From the NCBI RefSeq assembly GCF_000799075.1, contig NZ_JTLI01000053.1:10526-49867 (forward strand): 39,342 nt of DNA. Direction: 5' to 3'. The position numbers were made by a program, and so were the translations under genes. The notes below the pieces were generated by a model, which had not been told where the DNA came from, searched no databases, and was given only the letters and a program-made list of their open reading frames with translations. Shown in pieces: positions 27,833 to 35,724 of this stretch. Source of the DNA: Cetobacterium sp. ZOR0034 (lineage in GTDB: Bacteria; Fusobacteriota; Fusobacteriia; Fusobacteriales; Fusobacteriaceae). Position 1 is the stretch's first letter. Each line of letters opens with the position of its first letter.

Positions 27833-27991
27833 TTATTTGTCAAGAATAGGTGGAGTCATTACCTCTTTTCCCATTTCTATAGGTTCAACAATTACAACCT
27901 CTTCAACTGCAGGTTCTTCTTTAGGTTGAGAACTAGAACATCCAATAAAAAATAAACTGAAAAAAATACTAGTTAAAACAATTTTTTTCAT
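27833..27991 (-). CDS. Small lipoprotein, unknown function
   Basis: 52-aa predicted lipoprotein: signal MKKIVLTSIFFSLFFIGC followed by a short, acidic, Pro/Glu/Val-rich tail. The start is the ATG at 27991, preceded by GGAGG; a longer in-frame reading up to 28045 has no ribosome binding site. The mature peptide is only about 34 residues and disordered-looking. No family recognised; similar short lipoproteins are often envelope or lysis-related, but nothing here decides that. Confidence 0.7.
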   Translation of the reverse strand: MKKIVLTSIFFSLFFIGCSSSQPKEEPAVEEVVIVEPIEMGKEVMTPPILDK

Positions 27992-28058
27992 AATAGCCTC
28001 CTTGAATATATTTTGAATTGCTATAATATACTTAATAATAGACAAACTTCTTTTAATT

Positions 28059-29114
28059 TTAATATAATTTTTCGAATGTTAATTGCCGTGTTGATGGATT
28101 TTCTAAATTTGAAAAAGATACTCCTAAAAGTTTTATATCTCGAGTTAGGTTTAAGGATAAAAGAAGTTCATCAACCATACCTTTTAAAAGTTCTTTATCA
28201 TTTGTAGGAATAAATCTTGTTTTTGAACGAGAGATTGTTTCACGATTTTTAAATCTCACTTTTAAGGATACGGTTTTAGTTAGGAGATTTTTTTTGATAA
28301 GTCTAGCATATGACCAATCGAAAAGTGATTCTATCTCTCGAGTTATCTCCTCCTCTGAATCTAAAGGTAATCGGAAAGTATTTTCATTTCCGATAGAATG
28401 AATGGCTCTATTGAATTCTACATCTCTATGATCTATTCCACGACTGTATGTGTAGAGAAGTTCGCCACGAGAGGTTCCATATTTAGAGCAGAGCTCTTTT
28501 AGAGAGAAGGGGTAGATATCTTTAACCAAAAATATATTATCTTTATTTAAAAGTTTTTCAAACTGCTTACCAACTCCAGGAAGTTTTCGAACTTTTTTAT
28601 CTTTGATAAATTCAATAAACTCATCTTCTGTATTAAAGATATGTTGCCCTCCGGGTTTATTTATATCAGAGGCTATTTTAGCTGTGAGTTTATTTAATCC
28701 GATACCCATTGAGCAAGTAAGGCCTGTTATCTCAAAAATACGTTTTCTAAATAGATTGGTAAAATTTTCTTTGGATGAAAATTTATCTATGATATCTGTA
28801 ATATCGATAAAACCTTCGTCGAAGGCGATAAATTCAACTTTATGGGTTATTTTTAACACAAGATCTTGGATAATTCGAGATTCGTAGGCGTATTTATCTT
28901 TATTTACAGGTACGACAATTAGCTTTGGACAGAGTTTTTTAGCATCAAGTGTGTTCATAGCAGAGTGTATTCCAAATTTACGGGCAGGATAACTTGCAGT
29001 TGTTACGACACCACCAGCAACAACAATAGGTTTGTCTTTATATTTTGGATTATCTCTAATCTCTATGGATGCATAAAAGGCGTCCATATCGTAGTGGCAG
29101 ATAACTCTATTCAT
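28059..29114 (-). CDS. dinB: DNA polymerase IV (Y-family)
   Basis: 351-aa translesion polymerase. The catalytic start HYDMDAFYASIE supplies Asp9 and Asp11, and AFDEGFIDITD supplies the remaining acidic pair; YPARKFGIHSAM (nucleotide selection loop), a helix-hairpin-helix thumb motif near KLPGVGKQF, and the C-terminal little-finger domain are all present. The length is normal. Usual SIDEAYLD is AFDEGFID here, conservative at the acidic residues. No beta-clamp motif is obvious at the C-terminus. ATG at 29114 with GGAAAGGAG about 9 nt upstream. No SOS box recognised. Confidence 0.95.
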   Translation of the reverse strand: MNRVICHYDMDAFYASIEIRDNPKYKDKPIVVAGGVVTTASYPARKFGIHSAMNTLDAKKLCPKLIVVPVNKDKYAYESRIIQDLVLKITHKVEFIAFDEGFIDITDIIDKFSSKENFTNLFRKRIFEITGLTCSMGIGLNKLTAKIASDINKPGGQHIFNTEDEFIEFIKDKKVRKLPGVGKQFEKLLNKDNIFLVKDIYPFSLKELCSKYGTSRGELLYTYSRGIDHRDVEFNRAIHSIGNENTFRLPLDSEEEITREIESLFDWSYARLIKKNLLTKTVSLKVRFKNRETISRSKTRFIPTNDKELLKGMVDELLLSLNLTRDIKLLGVSFSNLENPSTRQLTFEKLY

Positions 29115-29149
29115 GTGATGGGCTCCTTTCCTTCAGGGATAATTATATA

Positions 29150-29178
29150 AAATAAGCTTTCACAGAGTGAAAGCTTAC
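29150..29178 (-). terminator. Hairpin downstream of the Rep-like gene
   Basis: A perfect 10-bp stem AAGCTTTCAC (29154-29163) with GTGAAAGCTT (29167-29176) and a 3-nt loop is followed on the minus strand by TATTTTAT. It probably terminates the Rep-like gene. The identical stem occurs at 35505-35528. Confidence 0.5.
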
Positions 29179-29245
29179 ATAGTATTTTATTAAATTATAA
29201 GATTTATACTACAAAAAGTCAATTTTTACAAAAGATATTAGAAAT

Positions 29246-30121
29246 TTATATATTTTCATTTTGAAATATCTCAATAATTGTTGGAAGCTCTTTTCTATAT
29301 AATATTTTAAATACAAACTCTTTATAGCTATAAATTAAGGTTTCATCATTTTTTATATTGTATATTTTAACTAAAAGTTTAGAATTAAAATGATAGCTAG
29401 AGATATATGATGTATCTCCCTTAAGTTTTTTATAGATTTCCATAAGTTCACTGTGAAGCTCAAAAAGATTTTTAAAAGTTTTAGTTAAGGTAAAAATAGG
29501 TTTAATTTCACCCATTTCGCTTTTTTTATAATCTTTTGTGATTTTAATTCCTAAAATTTTAGCACTTTTATATTCACCAACTTTATCTTTTTCATATTCA
29601 ATATCTAACTCTCCAATAGATGTAAGATCTTTAAAAATAGGTTTCAAGAGATTTTTTTCAATATCATAGAATCGATCATAAGTTTCTTGAATTTCTAATA
29701 GATCTCTTAAATTATCTGTTGAGATATTTAAAATGCTTTTCTCACTGTTTAAAATCTCTTGATAAAATCTATATGAATATCTCTCTTTAAATTTAAGTAT
29801 TTTTTTTATTTTTTCATCTAAAATATGTGATGAAAATTCAAAGATTACATAATCTCTTTCAAAGAGATAACTGTTTAGAATATTAAATCTTTTCTTTAAA
29901 CTAAGATTTGAATTGTAGATAATTATATTTTTAGAAAGAAATTTAAACAAAAGTTTTTCTAATTCTATAACTTTTGGCTCCTCTTTAACTTCAAATATTT
30001 TATAAAGTGTTTCTAAATGAACAGTAACTGAGTTACCACAGATATCAACTGATCTTAAAAAATCTCTCTCTTTTTTACTCAGTTTTTTAGAAAATTCAAT
30101 AAAAATATTTTTATTTTCCAC
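29246..30121 (-). CDS. Rep_3-like replication initiator protein
   Basis: 291-aa protein resembling Rep_3 (RepB-type) plasmid initiators built of two winged helices. The first part has a helical core; the second has the typical helix YSYRFYQEILN, then DNLRDLLEIQETYDRF, then EKNLLKPIFKDL with ELDIEYEKDKVG and a beta-wing KSAKILGIKI. The start is a GTG at 30121, six nt after AGGAG. It is alone on the minus strand, with a dyad at 30182-30210 in its upstream region that could be its binding site. Iterons of the kind seen at plasmid origins are not evident, and the surroundings look chromosomal, so it may be a domesticated or remnant initiator. The family assignment rests on pattern recognition. 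Confidence 0.6.
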   Translation of the reverse strand: MENKNIFIEFSKKLSKKERDFLRSVDICGNSVTVHLETLYKIFEVKEEPKVIELEKLLFKFLSKNIIIYNSNLSLKKRFNILNSYLFERDYVIFEFSSHILDEKIKKILKFKERYSYRFYQEILNSEKSILNISTDNLRDLLEIQETYDRFYDIEKNLLKPIFKDLTSIGELDIEYEKDKVGEYKSAKILGIKITKDYKKSEMGEIKPIFTLTKTFKNLFELHSELMEIYKKLKGDTSYISSYHFNSKLLVKIYNIKNDETLIYSYKEFVFKILYRKELPTIIEIFQNENI

Positions 30122-30181
30122 TTTGAACTCCTTTTTTCTAATTTTTTATAAAATTTTTTATATATGAAAAATATTTTTTTA

Positions 30182-30210
30182 AACGATATGAAGTAATAAC
30201 TTATATCGTT
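30182..30210. promoter_or_regulatory. Interrupted palindrome in the rep/PTS divergent region
   Basis: AACGATAT (30182-30189) and ATATCGTT (30203-30210) form a dyad, with AAGT/ACTT pairing further in. The half-site AACGATAT occurs again at 30343-30350, just before the ribosome binding site of the PTS operon. It may be an operator for the PTS operon or for the Rep-like gene. Confidence 0.5.
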
Positions 30211-30303
30211 ATATATTATAATAGCTTATAAAAAGGTTAAAATCAATATTTTATATATAAAAAACGAATGTTGTTAACGAAATACGCACTAAAAAAATGT
30301 GAT

Positions 30304-30330
30304 TTGACCAATAAAAAGAAATGATATAAA
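30304..30330 (+). promoter_or_regulatory. Predicted promoter of the PTS-glycosylasparaginase operon
   Basis: TTGACC (30304-30309) and TATAAA (30325-30330) are 15 bp apart, shorter than ideal. An AACGATAT half-site lies just downstream in the short leader. Confidence 0.45.
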
Positions 30331-30363
30331 GTTAAACTATGAAACGATATGGGAGGTTTTTTT

Positions 30364-30684
30364 ATGGATATTGAAGCAGTAGCAATGGCCATAGTTGGAA
30401 ATGCTGGAGAGAGTAGAGCGCTATCTTATGAAGCCTTAAGAGCAGCTAAAAAAGGTGAGTTTGAAAATGCTAATAAGTTGTTAGACGAAGCAAAAGAGAG
30501 AATGTATGCAGCTCATAGTGTACAAACAGAACTCATATGTAATGAAGCAGATGGAAAAGGTATAGAGATAAATCTACTAATGATTCATGCACAAGATCAT
30601 CTTATGAATGCGATATTAGCTAGAGAGTTAGTAGAAGAGTTGATTGAAGTGCACAAAGAGTTAAAAGGTTTAAAAGGAGAATAG
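30364..30684 (+). CDS. PTS lactose/cellobiose-family EIIA component
   Basis: 106-aa all-helical phosphocarrier of the Lac PTS family. It receives phosphate from HPr and passes it to EIIB. The active-site helix reads MIHAQDHLMNA, with phospho-acceptor His75 and the conserved Asp78. The length fits LacF/ChbA-type EIIA. The start is ATG 30364, 7 nt after GGGAGG; the upstream ATG at 30349 overlaps that ribosome binding site. It heads a five-gene operon with very short gaps; its EIIC and EIIB partners are the third and fourth genes. Confidence 0.93.
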   Translation: MDIEAVAMAIVGNAGESRALSYEALRAAKKGEFENANKLLDEAKERMYAAHSVQTELICNEADGKGIEINLLMIHAQDHLMNAILARELVEELIEVHKELKGLKGE

Positions 30685-30688
30685 GGGT

Positions 30689-31645
30689 ATGAGAAAAAAA
30701 TGGGGTATGATAGCAACGTGGAGAATGGCTTCAGAAGGAGTAACTCTAGGTTCAGAGATGTTAAAAAACGGTGGAAAATGTCAGGATGCATTGGAAGAAG
30801 CAGTCAAGTTTGTAGAGGACTATCCGTTCTATAAATCTGTAGGTTATGGTGGACTTCCAAATGAAGAGTGTGAAGTTGAATTAGATGCAGCATTTATGGA
30901 TGGAAAAACTCTTTCTATAGGAGCAATAGCTTCAATAAAAGATTTTAAAAATCCAATATCTATAGCAAGAAAATTAAGTGCAGACAGATATAATATATTT
31001 TTAGTTGGAGCTGGAGCAGAGTCATATGCTCATAAAAATGGTTTTGTAAGACAAAATATGTTAACAGAGAGAGCTAAAAAAACTTGGGAGTTAAGAGTTA
31101 AGGAGATACAAGAGAAAAATCTTTCTCCATATGATGGTCATGATACTGTTTGTATGATAGCTTTAGATAAAGATGAAGATATGGCTGTAGCAACTTCAAC
31201 AAGTGGACTTTTTATGAAAAAAAAGGGAAGAGTTGGAGATTCACCAGTTTCAGGATCAGGTTTTTATGTTGATAATGAGGTTGGAGGAGCAGCAGCAACA
31301 GGTCTTGGAGAGGATATAATGAAAGGTTGCCTTTCTTATGAAGTGGTTCAGAGAATGAAAAAGGGAGAGCATCCGATGAAAGCAGCCCAGAAAGCTGTAG
31401 ATGAATTTTCTGAAACTTTAAGAAAAAGAAGAGGAAAAGCTGGGGAGATATCTATTGTAGCGATGAATAATAAAGGAGAATGGGGAATTGGAACAAACGT
31501 TGAATTCACATTCTGTGTTGGAACGGAAACAGAAAAACCTCAAGTTTATATATCAACGCCTCAAGAAAACGGAGAGATAAAGATAGAGGTAGCATCTGAA
31601 GAGTATATGAGAGCATATAAAGAGAAAATTCAAAGGGGGATTTAA
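30689..31645 (+). CDS. Glycosylasparaginase-family Ntn hydrolase
   Basis: 318-aa member of the T2 N-terminal-nucleophile hydrolases (glycosylasparaginase, isoaspartyl peptidase/asparaginase). The autocleavage point is HDTVCMIAL, making Thr153 the nucleophile of the beta chain; GRVGDSPVSGSGFYVDN and GGAAATGLGE supply the substrate-binding segment typical of the glycosylasparaginase branch. Family members split the GlcNAc-Asn amide bond of degraded N-glycoproteins or related beta-aspartyl bonds. There is no signal peptide, so it acts in the cytoplasm on an imported substrate. It lies between PTS EIIA and EIIC genes, 4 nt after one and directly abutting the other, which makes a glycosylated asparagine taken up by this PTS the likely substrate (inference). 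Confidence 0.9.
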   Translation: MRKKWGMIATWRMASEGVTLGSEMLKNGGKCQDALEEAVKFVEDYPFYKSVGYGGLPNEECEVELDAAFMDGKTLSIGAIASIKDFKNPISIARKLSADRYNIFLVGAGAESYAHKNGFVRQNMLTERAKKTWELRVKEIQEKNLSPYDGHDTVCMIALDKDEDMAVATSTSGLFMKKKGRVGDSPVSGSGFYVDNEVGGAAATGLGEDIMKGCLSYEVVQRMKKGEHPMKAAQKAVDEFSETLRKRRGKAGEISIVAMNNKGEWGIGTNVEFTFCVGTETEKPQVYISTPQENGEIKIEVASEEYMRAYKEKIQRGI

Positions 31646-32947
31646 ATGTCAAAAATAATTGAGATTTTAGAGGAGAAGTTAGTTCCTGTAGCAGCTTGGA
31701 TTGGAAAAAATAAACATATTAATGGAATTAGAAGAGCGTTTGTTTTAATGATGCCTCTTTTAATGATCGGATCTATATTTTTAATGATATCAGCATTTCC
31801 ATTACCAGCTTACCAAAAATTTATGCTAGAAACTTTTGGTCAAAATTGGAAAAATATAATAGATATTCCTGTAAGTGCAACGTTTTCATTGGTTGGAGTT
31901 TATGTAGCATTTTTAGTTGCTCAGCAACTTGCTAATCAATTTCAACTTGATAGTGTGGCTGTTGGACTTTTATCACTAGCATCATTTTTAATTTTAACTC
32001 CATTATCTGAAGTTGAAGGGATGGGTTCTGTTTTAAGTTTTAATTGGCTTGGAAGTAAAGGGATGTTTATAGCTATGGTAATTGGTATAATTACAGCTAA
32101 TATCTTTAAATTCTTTGTAAATAAAAAGATACTTATTAAGATGCCAGATGGTGTACCACCTGAAGTTATTAAATCATTTGAAGCATTAATTCCAGGAACA
32201 GTTATATTATCGTTAGCATTATTATTAAGAATAGCAATGATGAATACAGAGTATGGAACAATTCACGATTTTGTATATAAAGTTTTAGCAATGCCATTAA
32301 GAGCTTTAGGAACATCATTCTTTGGATCACTATTAACAGTATTCTCAATTTCGATATTATGGTCAGTTGGAATAAATAGTGGATCTATGGTAAATGGATT
32401 TGTAAGACCTTTCTGGTTAGAGAATCAAGTTGAGAATATCAATGCCTTAAAAGAGGGGTTACCTTTACCACATGTTATAACTGAACAATTCTTTGATATG
32501 ATTTGGATGGGTGGAGCAGGAGCAACGCTATCACTACTTTTAGCGATAGCTCTTTTTGCAAAGAGTAAACACATAAAAAGTGTTGGGGCAATTAGTGCTA
32601 TACCAGGAGTTTTTAATATAAATGAACCAATTCTATTTGGAATGCCAATTATATTAAACCCGATTATGCTAATACCGTTTAATATAATTCCTTTAGTTTT
32701 TGTTACAACTCAATATTTAGCAATGACAATTGGATTTGTAAGTAGACCTCTAGGAGTAGCTTTCCCATGGCCGACACCAGCAATAATCAGTGGATTTTTA
32801 ACAGTTGGAGACGTGTCGGGAGCTATTATTCAAATAGTTAACTTAGTGCTAGGAGCTTTGATATATCTACCGTTCTTAAGAATATTAGATAAAGCTAGTA
32901 AATATGAAGAGGATGCAGTGGAGGCATTTGAGAAGGAGGCAAAATAA
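31646..32947 (+). CDS. PTS lactose/cellobiose-family EIIC permease
   Basis: 433-aa polytopic sugar permease of the Glc-Lac PTS superfamily (EIIC cellobiose/diacetylchitobiose type). The N-terminal WIGKNKHINGIRRAFVLMMPLLMIGS is typical, and GVFNINEPILFGMPIILNP is the conserved substrate-site region with the essential Asn-Glu-Pro. About ten hydrophobic segments are visible. It is a stand-alone EIIC; EIIB is the next gene, overlapping its stop by one base (TAATG). Given the adjacent Ntn hydrolase and dipeptidase, its cargo may be a GlcNAc conjugate rather than a free disaccharide. Confidence 0.93.
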   Translation: MSKIIEILEEKLVPVAAWIGKNKHINGIRRAFVLMMPLLMIGSIFLMISAFPLPAYQKFMLETFGQNWKNIIDIPVSATFSLVGVYVAFLVAQQLANQFQLDSVAVGLLSLASFLILTPLSEVEGMGSVLSFNWLGSKGMFIAMVIGIITANIFKFFVNKKILIKMPDGVPPEVIKSFEALIPGTVILSLALLLRIAMMNTEYGTIHDFVYKVLAMPLRALGTSFFGSLLTVFSISILWSVGINSGSMVNGFVRPFWLENQVENINALKEGLPLPHVITEQFFDMIWMGGAGATLSLLLAIALFAKSKHIKSVGAISAIPGVFNINEPILFGMPIILNPIMLIPFNIIPLVFVTTQYLAMTIGFVSRPLGVAFPWPTPAIISGFLTVGDVSGAIIQIVNLVLGALIYLPFLRILDKASKYEEDAVEAFEKEAK

Positions 32948-33255
32948 TGAAAAAAATATTACTACTTTGTTCAGCAGGGATGTCGACAAGTATAGTTGTT
33001 AAAAAGATGTTAGAATCAGCAGAAAAAAGAGGGATATCTGTTGAGATAAAAGCTGTTGGCTTAGAGATGTTCCAAGAGAATTTGGATAAATATGACACAT
33101 TTTTATTAGGACCTCAAGTTAAATTTAGAAAAGATGAACTTAATAAAATAGCTCAAGAAGTTGGAAAAAAAGTTGAAGTTATAAATATGATGGATTATGG
33201 AATGATGAAAGGGGATAAAATATTGAATTTTGCTCTTTCATTAATTGAGGAGTAG
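32947..33255 (+). CDS. PTS lactose/cellobiose-family EIIB component
   Basis: 102-aa cytoplasmic phosphocysteine protein. The phosphorylation loop is LLLCSAGMSTS with Cys8. The small Rossmann-like fold and length fit the Lac/Cel EIIB family (ChbB/CelA type). It transfers phosphate from EIIA to the sugar during import through the upstream EIIC. Start overlaps the EIIC stop codon; a PepV-like gene follows immediately. Confidence 0.93.
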   Translation: MKKILLLCSAGMSTSIVVKKMLESAEKRGISVEIKAVGLEMFQENLDKYDTFLLGPQVKFRKDELNKIAQEVGKKVEVINMMDYGMMKGDKILNFALSLIEE

Positions 33256-33256
33256 T

Positions 33257-34666
33257 TTGAATACTAGAAAAACTCTAGAACACTATATAGATGAAAACTT
33301 TCAAGGTACTTTAAAAGATATTCAAAAGATTATTAAAATAAAAACCGTAAAAGAGGAGAGCACCGATGGTGCTCCCTTTGGTTTAGGGATAAAAAAAGGA
33401 TTGGAAGAAACATTAAAAATAGCACAAGATCTAGGGTTTAAAACTGTAAATTTAGATAACTATATTGGTTATGCTGAATTTGGAGAGGGAGAAGAGTATA
33501 TAGGGATTTTAGGTCATATAGATGTAGTACCAGAGGGAGAGCATTCGAAATGGAGTGTACCACCTTTTAGTGGAGAGATAGTAGAAAGGAATATTATTTC
33601 AAGAGGAGCCTTAGATAACAAGGGACCAATTATTTCAGCCTTATACTCAATGAAAGCTTTGAAAGAGTGTATTCCAACTTTTAATCATAGAGTTAGAATA
33701 ATATTTGGAACAAATGAAGAGAGTGGGGATGAAGATATAAAATATTATCTATCAAAAGAGAAGGCTCCAAAATATGCTTTTACTCCAGATGGACAGTTTC
33801 CAGTTGTATTTTCAGAAAAAGGGATATATACATTCTCTTTTAAAGATAGTTTTTTAAAAGAAGATACTTCGATATTGGATATAGTTGGAGGAACAAGATC
33901 AAATGTAGTTCCTGAAGAGGCGAAAGTATATTTAAAAAAAGATTTATTTCAAAAGGTTTTAAAAGAGTTAGAAAGTTTTAAAAATAGTTCGTGTAAATTT
34001 GAAGTTTTGGAGAAAGAGAACTACTTGGAGATTATATGTAAGGGAATACCAGCTCATGCTAGTTCTCCTCATAGAGGAATAAATCCAATAACATGGCTAT
34101 TTAGATTTTTAAATGAGGTTATATCTGAAAAAGATTCTTTGAAAAGATTTGTTAATTTTATGGATAAGGTTGTCGGTATAGAAACTGATGGAAGGGGATT
34201 GGATATAAAAACTGAAAATGAGGAAACAGGAGATTTAACTTTAAGTTGTGGTATTGTAAAAGTGATGACTCAAGAAAAAAAATCTTCGATATACGTTAAG
34301 TTTAATATCAGATACCCTGTTACGACTAATGAAAAGCAGTTGGATGCTACACTTGATAAAGTGGGAAAAGATAATGAAGTAGAGTTTATAAAAGAAAATC
34401 ATAATGCACCTTTATATTTTTCGAAGGAGCATCCGTTAGTTAAAAAACTTCAGAAGGTTTTTAAAGATATAACAGATAGAGATGATAAACCTGTAGCTTT
34501 AGGTGGAGGAACGTATGCGAAACTTATGCCAAATACAGTTGCATTTGGACCAAATTTTAAAGAGTTTAGAGGGAATCCTCATGGTTTTGATGAGAAAATG
34601 GATATAGATATGTTAAAACAGGGAATGTTAATGTATGCTTTGGGAGTTTTAGAATTAGCACATTAA
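33257..34666 (+). CDS. M20 family dipeptidase, PepV-like
   Basis: 469-aa zinc dipeptidase of the M20/PepV (Sapep) group, cytoplasmic. Metal-site motifs: GHIDVVPEGEHSKWS (His and Asp), SRGALDNKGP (bridging Asp), GTNEESGDED (catalytic Glu pair), and LGGGTYAK plus NPHGFDEKMD near the end. The length is normal for PepV. I take the TTG at 33257, 4 nt after GAGGAG; another in-frame TTG at 33245 lies before that site and inside the EIIB gene. As the last operon gene it would split the peptide part of imported glyco-amino acid or glycopeptide cargo. A long hairpin terminator follows. Confidence 0.9.
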   Translation: MNTRKTLEHYIDENFQGTLKDIQKIIKIKTVKEESTDGAPFGLGIKKGLEETLKIAQDLGFKTVNLDNYIGYAEFGEGEEYIGILGHIDVVPEGEHSKWSVPPFSGEIVERNIISRGALDNKGPIISALYSMKALKECIPTFNHRVRIIFGTNEESGDEDIKYYLSKEKAPKYAFTPDGQFPVVFSEKGIYTFSFKDSFLKEDTSILDIVGGTRSNVVPEEAKVYLKKDLFQKVLKELESFKNSSCKFEVLEKENYLEIICKGIPAHASSPHRGINPITWLFRFLNEVISEKDSLKRFVNFMDKVVGIETDGRGLDIKTENEETGDLTLSCGIVKVMTQEKKSSIYVKFNIRYPVTTNEKQLDATLDKVGKDNEVEFIKENHNAPLYFSKEHPLVKKLQKVFKDITDRDDKPVALGGGTYAKLMPNTVAFGPNFKEFRGNPHGFDEKMDIDMLKQGMLMYALGVLELAH

Positions 34667-34688
34667 TTATGGAATTGAAATTTTAAAT

Positions 34689-34745
34689 AAGCTATCTTAG
34701 TTTAGGGTACTTTAAAGGTACTTCTTACTAAGATAGCTTTTTTAT
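34689..34745 (+). terminator. Terminator of the PTS-glycosylasparaginase operon
   Basis: A perfect 12-bp stem (34689-34700 with 34728-34739) encloses a smaller GTAC-based hairpin and is followed by a T run. It also marks the edge between the chromosomal operon and the decayed mobile island. Confidence 0.85.
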
Positions 34746-34792
34746 TACTTTTATTAAAAATAATTATAGTTTAAATTTTAGGAGGAACAACA

Positions 34793-35325
34793 ATGAATTA
34801 CAATCAAAAAAATATGGAAGTCTATGAGATGTATTTAGATTCTAATAAGGCTAGAAATTATGAGACAATGAATACGACATATAAAATGTATAAGAGTAGA
34901 ATGATAGACTATTTAAGCTATTTAAAAGAATATGAGGGGAATAAATTATTGTTATCTGAAGCAACAATAAAAAATTGTGTGAGTATTTTAAAAAGATATA
35001 TAAATAATTGTAGAGATAATATTTTTGGATAATACTGAAAAAATATTAAGAGAATGCTTAGATTATAGAGAGAACAAGAACATAGCTTCTGATTGGTTAT
35101 TCATAACAAAGAGTAAAGAAAGCTATGTACAAATGCAGCAAAGTACTATAAGAGAGCTAATAGGGTATGATAAATTTATTAAGTAATTTTTAAGATATAA
35201 ATTTTGCTGCAGAATATACACCTCACAACGATACTAAAGTTGCAAAGGATCACTATATAAAAGCTCGTACTGGAGCAGAAAATAGAAGTAAAATACTTAA
35301 AATTAGAAGAGAAAAAGGTTTATGA
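34793..35325 (+). pseudogene. Broken tyrosine recombinase/integrase
   Basis: Three out-of-frame pieces of one integrase. An ORF at 34793-35032 (79 aa, good AGGAGG site) resembles the N-terminal SAM-like core-binding domain. A second frame at about 35039-35185 carries part of the catalytic domain (SDWLFITKSKESY, then MQQSTIREL). A third at about 35211-35325 carries a C-terminal end with DTKVAKDHYIKART, whose Tyr fits the active-site position, and RSKILKIRREKGL. Most of the catalytic core, including the Arg and HxxR boxes, is missing. The fragments follow in the correct order, so this is decay by deletion and frameshift. It is a sign of a once-mobile island. Confidence 0.7.
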
Positions 35326-35330
35326 GATAA

Positions 35331-35349
35331 AAAATACCCCCGTAGGGAG
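35331..35349 (-). terminator. Terminator of the small toxin-like mRNA
   Basis: On the minus strand CTCCC (35345-35349) pairs with GGGGG (35337-35341) around a UAC loop, followed by TATTTTTT. Confidence 0.7.
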
Positions 35350-35359
35350 AGGTTTGAGG

Positions 35360-35452
35360 TTACCTTCTGTTTAACCATAACATTAAGATTAGAGAGATTC
35401 CTATAAAGAATACTCCACCATTAATGTTGATGGCTTCAATATTGATAATCAT
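35360..35452 (-). CDS. Putative type I toxin, 30-aa hydrophobic peptide
   Basis: A 30-codon ORF with a strong GGAGG site (35459-35463) encodes a peptide with one membrane-spanning stretch (VFFIGISLILMLWL) and a basic end (NRR). Small size, single hydrophobic helix and charged C-terminus are typical of type I toxin peptides (Fst/TxpA/AapA-like). It has its own consensus promoter (TTGACT, 17 bp, TATACT), a structured ~135-nt leader with the ribosome binding site partly paired, and its own terminator. The antitoxin RNA was not identified with certainty. It sits between the broken integrase and phage genes, a usual place for such modules. A longer in-frame reading to 35566 runs through the leader hairpins and is not credible. 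Confidence 0.65.
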   Translation of the reverse strand: MIINIEAININGGVFFIGISLILMLWLNRR

Positions 35453-35596
35453 GCAAAACCTCCAAGTTGTGTGAAATTTTCTACCTTGTTCAAGGGCAGA
35501 AAAAAAGCTTTCACGAAAGTGAAAGCTTAAATTCTGAACATGAGCCGAAGCTCGAAATTTACACAACTTGGTAACCCTACGAGGGTTAGTAATAGT
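35453..35596 (-). ncRNA. Highly structured 5' leader of the toxin-like mRNA
   Basis: Starting from a predicted +1 near 35590, the RNA has a 5' hairpin (AACCCT 35582-35587 with 35573-35578), a GAGC-UUCG-GCUC hairpin (35542-35553), and a 10-bp hairpin with a T run that looks like an intrinsic terminator (35499-35528). An 11-bp long-range pairing, ACACAACTTGG at 35561-35571 with CCAAGTTGTGT at 35462-35472, is extended by AAATTT on both sides and closes around them. The long-range stem reaches into the GGAGG site, so the leader can hide the ribosome binding site and may also yield a short ~90-nt RNA. Confidence 0.6.
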
Positions 35597-35625
35597 AGTA
35601 TACTTGAAACTTTTTAAAAAGTCAA
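35597..35625 (-). promoter_or_regulatory. Strong sigma-70 promoter of the toxin-like gene
   Basis: Minus-strand TTGACT (35620-35625) and TATACT (35597-35602) with exactly 17 bp between them, the best promoter match in this part of the window. Confidence 0.75.
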
Positions 35626-35724
35626 ATTTTTGAAAAAAATAGCAAAATAAATTTCAATAAATTGTATAATTTACCCAACATAAAAAATTAGAAAAACTAA
35701 AAATAAAATTACAAAGGAGAATCA

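Noticed and set aside
29246-30210. A complete plasmid replication origin with iterons
   Set aside because: Only one dyad and one extra half-site are present; no regular iteron series or DnaA boxes were recognised.
34689-34792. A tRNA or attachment site beside the broken integrase
   Set aside because: The structure here is a simple terminator hairpin; no cloverleaf and no matching direct repeat at the far end of the island were found.
35360-35566. 68-aa version of the toxin-like ORF
   Set aside because: The N-terminal extension translates through the leader hairpins and lacks a ribosome binding site; the strong GGAGG points to the start at 35452.
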